From Pararhodospirillum photometricum DSM 122 (GTDB taxonomy: Bacteria; Pseudomonadota; Alphaproteobacteria; Rhodospirillales; Rhodospirillaceae), in NCBI RefSeq assembly GCF_000284415.1, contig NC_017059.1, forward strand, positions 1,235,011 to 1,267,624: 32,614 nucleotides of DNA, given 5' to 3'. The position numbers were made by a program, and so were the translations under genes. Numbering within the stretch: position 1 is the stretch's first letter; each line of letters opens with the position of its first letter. The notes under the pieces were generated by a model, which was not told where the DNA came from, did not search any database, and saw only the letters and a program-made list of their open reading frames with translations. Shown here one piece after another: positions 27,599 to 32,614 of this stretch.

Positions 27599-28864
27599 AT
27601 GGACCAAGCCCCTCCCCTGCGTTTGCTGCGTGCCTTGTTCGATGCCGCCGTGGCGGCGGCCGATCCGGCCTTGGTGGTGCCGCCCCATCTGCCGCCGCGT
27701 CCGGTCGGACGCACCGTGGTGGTCGGGGCCGGCAAGGCCGCCGCCGCCATGGCCCGGGCGGTGGATCTGGCCTGGGACGGCCCGTTAAGCGGTCTGGTGG
27801 TCACGCGCTATGGCTACGGCGTGCCCTGTCCCCGCCTGGAGGTCGTGGAGGCCGGCCACCCCTTGCCAGACAGCCGGGGCACGGAGGCGGCCCGGCGGAT
27901 CCTGGCTCTGGCCAGCAGCCTGGGGCCCGACGATCTTTTGCTCTGCCTGATCTCGGGGGGAGCCTCGGCCTTGCTGGCCTTGCCGCCGCCCGACCTCAGC
28001 CTGGAGGACAAGCGGGCAGTGACGGCGGCCTTGTTGCGCAGCGGCGCGCCCATCCAGGATATCAACACGGTGCGTCGGCATTTGTCCTTGCTCAAGGGCG
28101 GACGGCTGGCGGCGGCGGCGCGGCCGGCCCGGGTGGTGACGCTGCTGATTTCCGATGTGCCAGGGGATGATCCGACGGTCATTGGCTCGGGACCCACGGT
28201 GGCCGATGCCTCGACACCGGCCGATGCCCTCGACATCCTGTGCTGCCATGGGATCAGCGAACCCGAGCGGGTCTTGCGCTTTCTGGCAACACGTCGCGCC
28301 AGCACGCCGGACGCGCAGGCCCTGGAGCGAACTGAGACCGTGCTGGTGGCCACGCCGCGCCAAGCCCTGGTGGCGGCGGCCGAGGTGGCCCGCCATGCCG
28401 GGGTCACGCCCCTGATTCTGGGCGATGCCCTGGAGGGTGAAGCGCGGGAGGTGGCGCGCGCCCTGGCGCCGATGGCGTTGTCGTGCGCCCGCTTCGGGGA
28501 TCCGGCCGCCCCGCCGTGCGTGCTGCTGTCCGGGGGAGAACTGACGGTAACGGTGCAAGGCGCGGGACGGGGGGGACCCAACAGCGAGTTTGCCCTGGCC
28601 TTGGCCCGAGCGCTCGACGGCGCGCCATCGGTGTGGGCCCTGGCCGGTGATACCGATGGCATCGACGGCACCGAGACCAACGCCGGCGCGATCGTCACCC
28701 CCGACACCCTGGCCCGGGCCCGGCGCCGGGGCCTGTCGGCACGCGGCTTCCTAGCCGACAACGATGCCTATTCCTTTTTTGCCGCCCTGGACGATCTGGT
28801 GATCACCGGCCCCACCCTGACCAATGTCAACGACTTCCGCGCCATCCTCATCGCCCCCGCCTAA
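27599..28864 (+). CDS. Glycerate 2-kinase (GckA/TtuD, MOFRL family)
   Basis: 421 residues. The family phosphorylates D-glycerate to 2-phosphoglycerate; older annotations call it hydroxypyruvate reductase (TtuD). Seen: TVVVGAGKAAAAMARA (about residues 39-54), EAGHPLPDSRG, LISGGASALLALP, the DINTVRRHLSLLKGGRLA segment, LISDVPGDDP, GSGPTVAD and the C-terminal MOFRL part LSGGELTVTV, AGDTDGIDG, NVNDFRAILI. It would feed glycerate from glyoxylate or serine metabolism into lower glycolysis. AAGG lies 8 bp before the ATG. A palindromic terminator follows directly. Confidence 0.9.
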   Translation: MDQAPPLRLLRALFDAAVAAADPALVVPPHLPPRPVGRTVVVGAGKAAAAMARAVDLAWDGPLSGLVVTRYGYGVPCPRLEVVEAGHPLPDSRGTEAARRILALASSLGPDDLLLCLISGGASALLALPPPDLSLEDKRAVTAALLRSGAPIQDINTVRRHLSLLKGGRLAAAARPARVVTLLISDVPGDDPTVIGSGPTVADASTPADALDILCCHGISEPERVLRFLATRRASTPDAQALERTETVLVATPRQALVAAAEVARHAGVTPLILGDALEGEAREVARALAPMALSCARFGDPAAPPCVLLSGGELTVTVQGAGRGGPNSEFALALARALDGAPSVWALAGDTDGIDGTETNAGAIVTPDTLARARRRGLSARGFLADNDAYSFFAALDDLVITGPTLTNVNDFRAILIAPA

Positions 28865-28874
28865 CCCCCTGCCC

Positions 28875-28917
28875 CGAGGAGCCTGGAGGGGCCGAGCCTC
28901 CCCAGCCTTGTTTTTTT
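28875..28917 (+). terminator. Palindromic terminator, repeat copy 9
   Basis: Plus-orientation member after glycerate kinase, with CCTGGAGGGG / GCCTCCCCAG arms and a T8-rich tail (28909-28917). Imperfect stem but the strongest T-run of the set. Confidence 0.72.
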
Positions 28918-28947
28918 CCTGTTATTTCTCTGACGAACGAGTGTCCC

Positions 28948-29541
28948 ATGACCTCCTTAACTTCCTTAAGCGTCTTTTGTGGTGCGGCCGCCGGTCACGA
29001 CCCGCGTTATCTCAACGAAGCCCAGCGCCTGGGCGCCCTGCTGGCCCAAGCGGGCGTGACCGTGGTGTTTGGAGCGGGCAACGTCGGCTTGATGGGAGGC
29101 GTTGCCTCCGCCGCCCTGGAAAACGGCGGTAAGGTGATTGGCGTCATTCCCGAACATCTGACCCGGATCGAAACACCGCACGGCGACTTGATGGAACTGC
29201 ACGTCGTGGGCTCAATGCACGAACGCAAGCGCCTGATGTTCGACCGCTCGGAGGCGGCGTGCATCCTGCCCGGCGGTTTCGGCACCTTGGATGAGGCCTT
29301 CGAGATCCTGACGTGGCGACAGTTGGGGCTGCATGACCGGCCGATCGTTCTCGTCAATATCGACGGCTTCTGGGATCCCTTCGTCGGGCTGGTTGACAGC
29401 ATCATCGCCAACGGCTTTGCCCGGCCCCAGTCCCGCGCCTTGGTCACGGTGGTTGAGGACGTGGGGCAAGTTCTGCCGGTTCTGCACGCCGAGTTAGCGG
29501 GGGGCGAGGCCCGCACAGGGACCGATACCGGCCGTTTTTGA
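28948..29541 (+). CDS. LOG family protein (nucleoside 5'-monophosphate phosphoribohydrolase)
   Basis: 197 residues of the TIGR00730/LOG family, which cleaves the base from nucleoside 5'-monophosphates, including cytokinin ribotides. Seen: SVFCGAAAGHDPRY at the N-terminus, FGAGNVGLMGG (41-51), GVIPEHL, MHERKR with the conserved Arg (90-95) and the signature LPGGFGTLDE (107-116) with catalytic Glu. The nucleotide loop reads GAGNVGLMG where GGGNVGLMG is more common. The ribosome site is weak (GAGTG). A cytokinin role is not implied; bacterial members may work in nucleotide salvage. Confidence 0.88.
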   Translation: MTSLTSLSVFCGAAAGHDPRYLNEAQRLGALLAQAGVTVVFGAGNVGLMGGVASAALENGGKVIGVIPEHLTRIETPHGDLMELHVVGSMHERKRLMFDRSEAACILPGGFGTLDEAFEILTWRQLGLHDRPIVLVNIDGFWDPFVGLVDSIIANGFARPQSRALVTVVEDVGQVLPVLHAELAGGEARTGTDTGRF

Positions 29542-29688
29542 CGCACCTTCCCACTGATCCCAAAGGTTGCGAGGTTGCAATCACGTAACGCCCCCCACAT
29601 ATAAGGGAGCCATCGGCACAGGAGACTGAACGCGAGGGAGATCGCCTGAGCCCCTGCCCCTTGGCGAGGGGCCCAGGACACCAAAGGG

Positions 29689-30171
29689 ATGAAAATTGAC
29701 AAGGACTATGAGGCGGCCATCAATCGCTTGATGCAACGCGCCAAGATTTCAGACCATCGCTTGGTGATGGGTGGCAAGCATTTGCGCCTTGTCTTCACCC
29801 GCGATGGCCGCGAACACCGCTACACAGTCCCCGTCTCCCCCTCTGATCACCGCGCAATCAAAAACATGGAGCGCGACCTGCGCCAGCTTCTCGGCCTGAC
29901 CGTGGTCAGCACGCCCCCCCAGGAAATTCTTCCCCCCGTCGAACTTGTTGAGGCCGTGCGCGAGCGCATCTCCCGCACGCCGCCCACCCACCCCACGCCC
30001 AAGGACAGCCGGGCGCTGGACCTGCTCGACCAAACCTTCACCTCCGCCGTCACCATCGGCCAACGCGCCGGCGCCCAGGACCCCATGGCCTGGGGCGTCG
30101 AACGACTGGAACGACTGCGTGCCCTCGGCCTCGCCGAAACCGACGGATCCGGGCGCTATCGGGTGCCGTGA
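29689..30171 (+). CDS. Unrecognised 160-residue protein
   Basis: I do not recognise this gene. Residues 1-70 look like a small alpha/beta domain: a helix ([13 protein letters not shown]), then [18 protein letters not shown] and [19 protein letters not shown], a GG-K-H strand-turn pattern recalling HicA or dsRNA-binding-like small proteins of phage and plasmid origin, followed by [12 protein letters not shown]. Residues ~105-160 are helical and end [18 protein letters not shown], resembling half a winged helix. No membrane segment. A hairpin (29656-29661 with 29667-29672) lies 17 bp before the ATG, and AGGA is 10 bp upstream. It sits 155 bp before icd on the same strand. Third-position GC is high, so it is a real coding region. 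Confidence 0.7.
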   Translation: MKIDKDYEAAINRLMQRAKISDHRLVMGGKHLRLVFTRDGREHRYTVPVSPSDHRAIKNMERDLRQLLGLTVVSTPPQEILPPVELVEAVRERISRTPPTHPTPKDSRALDLLDQTFTSAVTIGQRAGAQDPMAWGVERLERLRALGLAETDGSGRYRVP

Positions 30172-30326
30172 GGCGAAGCACCCCGCCCTCTTCCCAACGC
30201 GGCCGCCCCGGGTGTATCGTCCTTTTGTCCGCATGGACGCGAGGTGTCTCGTGTCCCACTCAGGCCCGGGGCACACCCCGCCGGACACCGCGACCTTCTC
30301 ATCCTTTCACGGCTGGACTCTCGAAC

Positions 30327-31544
30327 ATGAGCAAGATCAAGGTGAAAACCCCCGTCGTCGAGCTTGATGGCGACGAAATGACCCGGATCATCTGGCGTTT
30401 CATCAAGGACAAGCTGATTCTGCCCTACCTTGATATCGACCTGAAATACTATGACCTTGGCATTGAGAAGCGCGACGAGACGGCGGACCAGATCACCATC
30501 GACGCGGCCAATGCCATCAAGACCTATGGCGTGGGCGTGAAATGCGCCACCATTACCCCCGACGAAGCCCGCGTCGAGGAGTTCAATCTGGCCAAGATGT
30601 GGAAGTCGCCCAACGGCACCATCCGCAACATCCTGGGCGGCACCGTGTTTCGCGAGCCGATCATCTGCAAGAACGTGCCGCGTTTGGTCCCCGGCTGGAC
30701 CCAGCCCATCGTCATTGGCCGTCATGCCTTTGGCGACCAGTACCGCGCCACCGATGTGAAGATCCCGGGCGCCGGCACCTTGACCCTGCGCTTTACCCCC
30801 GACGATGGCGGCCCGGGCCTGGACCTGGAGGTCTTCAAGTTCCCGGACAGCGGCGTGGCCATGGCCATGTACAACCTGGATGAGTCGATCCGGGGCTTTG
30901 CCCGGGCCTGCTTCAATTATGGCCTGACGCGGCGCTGGCCGGTTTATCTCTCGACCAAGAACACGATTTTGAAGGCCTATGACGGCCGGTTCAAGGACCT
31001 GTTCCAGGAGGTGTTCGACGCCGAATTCGCCGATGCCTTCAAGGAGGCCGGCATCACTTACGAGCACCGGCTGATCGACGACATGGTGGCCTGCGCCATG
31101 AAGTGGTCGGGCGGCTTCGTGTGGGCGTGCAAGAACTACGACGGCGACGTGCAATCCGATACCGTGGCGCAGGGCTTCGGCTCGCTGGGCCTGATGACCT
31201 CGGTCCTGATGACGCCCGATGGCCAGACCATTGAGGCGGAAGCGGCCCACGGCACGGTCACGCGCCACTACCGCCAGCATCAGCAGGGCAAGGAAACCTC
31301 GACCAACCCCATTGCGTCGATCTTTGCCTGGACCCAGGGTCTCAAGTACCGGGGCACCTTCGACGATACCCCCGATGTGGTGGCCTTCGCCAACGCCTTG
31401 GAAAGGGTCTGCGTCGAGACCGTCGAGGCCGGCTTTATGACCAAGGACTTGGCCATTCTGATCTCCCCCGATCACCCCTGGCTCACCACCACCGCCTTCC
31501 TCGACAAGCTCGACGAGGGCCTGCAAAAAGCAATGGCCGGCTGA
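30327..31544 (+). CDS. icd: NADP-dependent isocitrate dehydrogenase (eukaryote-like type)
   Basis: 405 residues. Converts isocitrate to 2-oxoglutarate and CO2 with NADP+ in the TCA cycle. Seen: [14 protein letters not shown] at the N-terminus, [19 protein letters not shown] (substrate Ser and Arg), [29 protein letters not shown], the metal-binding [20 protein letters not shown], the family signature region [19 protein letters not shown] (from about 269) and [15 protein letters not shown]. This matches the homodimeric eukaryote-like class common in alphaproteobacteria, not E. coli Icd. ATG 30327 begins the family N-terminus; the frame is open upstream, but without similarity. A palindromic terminator follows. 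Confidence 0.96.
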   Translation: MSKIKVKTPVVELDGDEMTRIIWRFIKDKLILPYLDIDLKYYDLGIEKRDETADQITIDAANAIKTYGVGVKCATITPDEARVEEFNLAKMWKSPNGTIRNILGGTVFREPIICKNVPRLVPGWTQPIVIGRHAFGDQYRATDVKIPGAGTLTLRFTPDDGGPGLDLEVFKFPDSGVAMAMYNLDESIRGFARACFNYGLTRRWPVYLSTKNTILKAYDGRFKDLFQEVFDAEFADAFKEAGITYEHRLIDDMVACAMKWSGGFVWACKNYDGDVQSDTVAQGFGSLGLMTSVLMTPDGQTIEAEAAHGTVTRHYRQHQQGKETSTNPIASIFAWTQGLKYRGTFDDTPDVVAFANALERVCVETVEAGFMTKDLAILISPDHPWLTTTAFLDKLDEGLQKAMAG

Positions 31545-31555
31545 AACAAACAGAC

Positions 31556-31596
31556 CGAGGGGTCTGGGGAGGCCGCGCCTCCCCAGCCTTGTTTTT
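31556..31596 (+). terminator. Palindromic terminator, repeat copy 10 (after icd)
   Basis: Near-consensus plus-orientation copy: GAGGGGTCTGGGGAGG, CGC loop, CCTCCCCAGCCTT, then GTTTTT. Its T-run overlaps the stop codon (31595-31597) of the convergent phage-like gene. Confidence 0.8.
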
Positions 31597-32614
31597 ATTG
31601 GAATTCAGACGCCCGAATGGCCAGATAAGCGTAAGAAGCGCCACTTGCATTGAGCCCCTCCCAAGTCGTGGTCAGGGTAAACCCGGGCGCCGCCAGAACG
31701 GGATCGGGCGCTGTGCCCTGCCCCCCTTCGATCCCTGTGGTATTGGCGGCCAACTCACAAGGACCAGCCCCCCGGGCCTGTTGACGCACCCTGTCGTAGA
31801 TCAAGGTGTTACCGCCACTAACGCGGCGGATCATCAGCCACTGGGGATCCCAGCCGGTGCCGCAGGTCACGCTTAACGGCGTGGCCGAGCCGGTCCCGAC
31901 ATAGGTGCCGGCCGCGATGAGACGCGGAGCGTCGGCCCAAAGATAGGCGATGTAAGGAACGCCGGACTGATTGGCATAATAGGCCTGCGATCCCCCCTGA
32001 AACACGGCGCGGGTATGCTCCGTGCCCAAAAACTGCCCCTGGCTCTGCCACGCGTTGGTGGTATTGAACTCCACACTATTGACCCCGGCCGCGACCCCCT
32101 TGTGCCACGCAACCCAGTTAGCCTCGCTGCTGGTATTGCGTAGGAGAATGAAGGCCGGCGCCGTCTTGAGACCGTGGGCAATCAAGGTTCCGGCGACCCC
32201 TGTGCCGGTATAAGAAACGACATCGAAAAACCCCGGCGCTCGACGGAACGACCACAGAACATAGGACAACCCACTTTTATTGACGTTATAGGCCGACGAC
32301 CCCAGTGTGACGCCCTTGGTCGTAAAGGCACTCAGGAAGTCGGTGGCTGTATACTGATAACTGGTGCTGTTGGTTTGAAGATAGGCGTTGGGCCCGCGCA
32401 GGGTGTCGAACAAAAAATGGGAGCTGCTTGCCGAACGCCCCTTGTTCCACACAAGTCCCCCGGTGGACGCCAGATCGACCCCGGTCACCACCTCCCCCGC
32501 CGTCGCGGTGCCGGTGTACAAGGTGGTGGCAAACAGGCTGGAAAGGTCCTCGGGCCCGACCAAGCCGATCGACCCGCTGGGGGCAAAACGCCGCCGCCCC
32601 TGGGCGGAAGGGGG
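31595..32614 (-). CDS. Phage-like DUF7483 repeat protein (5' partial)
   Basis: 340 codons visible and the frame is open to the window edge, so the start is outside; a TTG at 32563 is possible but 17 in-frame codons precede it. The protein is a string of beta-rich modules seen in phage tail-fibre or structural proteins: GGLVWNKGRS with HFLFDTLRGPNAYLQTNS; FFDVVSYTGTGVAGTLIAHG with WVAWHKG; and GTYVGTGSATP with LIYDRVR. I associate this pattern with DUF7483 by memory. It is rich in Ser, Thr, Tyr, Asn and Trp, unlike its Ala/Arg/Pro-rich neighbours. This may be the edge of a prophage or phage remnant lying against icd. Confidence 0.75.
   Translation of the reverse strand, partial: PPSAQGRRRFAPSGSIGLVGPEDLSSLFATTLYTGTATAGEVVTGVDLASTGGLVWNKGRSASSSHFLFDTLRGPNAYLQTNSTSYQYTATDFLSAFTTKGVTLGSSAYNVNKSGLSYVLWSFRRAPGFFDVVSYTGTGVAGTLIAHGLKTAPAFILLRNTSSEANWVAWHKGVAAGVNSVEFNTTNAWQSQGQFLGTEHTRAVFQGGSQAYYANQSGVPYIAYLWADAPRLIAAGTYVGTGSATPLSVTCGTGWDPQWLMIRRVSGGNTLIYDRVRQQARGAGPCELAANTTGIEGGQGTAPDPVLAAPGFTLTTTWEGLNASGASYAYLAIRASEFQ

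Noticed and set aside
28955..28970. CtrA-like site (TTAA-N5-TTAA) at the start of the LOG gene
   Set aside because: The CtrA consensus needs a 7-base spacer, and this lies within codons 3-7.
31500..31600. icd 3' end as a phage attachment site, as for E. coli e14 and phage 21
   Set aside because: E. coli Icd belongs to a different class, and no duplicated core sequence or integrase is visible; the phage-like gene is too incomplete to decide.
1..32614. tRNA, rRNA, CRISPR arrays, insertion sequences
   Set aside because: Looked for T-loop motifs, regularly spaced repeats and transposase motifs by eye on both strands; none were convincing.

Overview
The window is GC-rich, densely coded bacterial chromosome with strongly GC-biased third codon positions. 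Gene content and order point to an alphaproteobacterium, most likely Rhodospirillales and close to Rhodospirillum/Pararhodospirillum: a TrcR (DUF1013) protein, the block folK-rpoZ-rsh-DUF2062-pdxJ, a B12-dependent ribonucleotide reductase, a eukaryote-type NADP isocitrate dehydrogenase and a mixed-signature phosphofructokinase. The genus is an inference from style and synteny, not a database match.

Layout. 1-1604: the end of a quinone oxidoreductase and trcR. 1673-4208 (minus): purE-purK, then a protein with a degenerate receiver domain. 4384-6372: a UDP-glucuronate decarboxylase and a degenerate GGDEF protein. 6369-8217: a phosphofructokinase flanked by two small DUF465 genes, one of them a 55-codon gene at 8050-8217. 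8528-10438: propionyl-CoA synthetase. 10489-11735 (minus): NYN-domain protein and family-5 uracil-DNA glycosylase, overlapping by GTGA. 11879-15668: folK, rpoZ, rsh and a DUF2062 membrane protein. 15745-16327: a breakpoint where the first ~31 codons of pdxJ meet the first ~165 codons of cobN on the opposite strand, and both genes stop there. 16464-18269 (minus): lepA. 18726-22355: nrdJ behind a good NrdR box. 22449-24533 (minus): a chemotaxis receptor. 24796-27510: prmA and a frameshifted Xaa-Pro aminopeptidase. 27599-31544: glycerate 2-kinase, a LOG-family hydrolase, an unrecognised small protein and icd. 31595 to the edge (minus): a phage-like DUF7483 protein running out of the window.

Functional links. 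Most genes are housekeeping: purine synthesis (purE/purK), folate (folK), transcription and stringent response (rpoZ/rsh), translation (lepA/prmA), deoxynucleotides (nrdJ) and central carbon (pfk, glycerate kinase, icd, prpE). NrdJ needs adenosylcobalamin, so the broken cobN 2.4 kb away is worth following up.

The most unusual features are the pdxJ/cobN junction, about ten dispersed copies of one directional GC-rich palindrome (a terminator in several places, but also in positions and orientations where it cannot end the adjacent gene), the T6 frameshift in the aminopeptidase, and two signalling proteins that have lost their catalytic or phospho-acceptor residues. I did not find a clearly new multi-gene system. 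No tRNA, rRNA, CRISPR array or insertion sequence was recognised.
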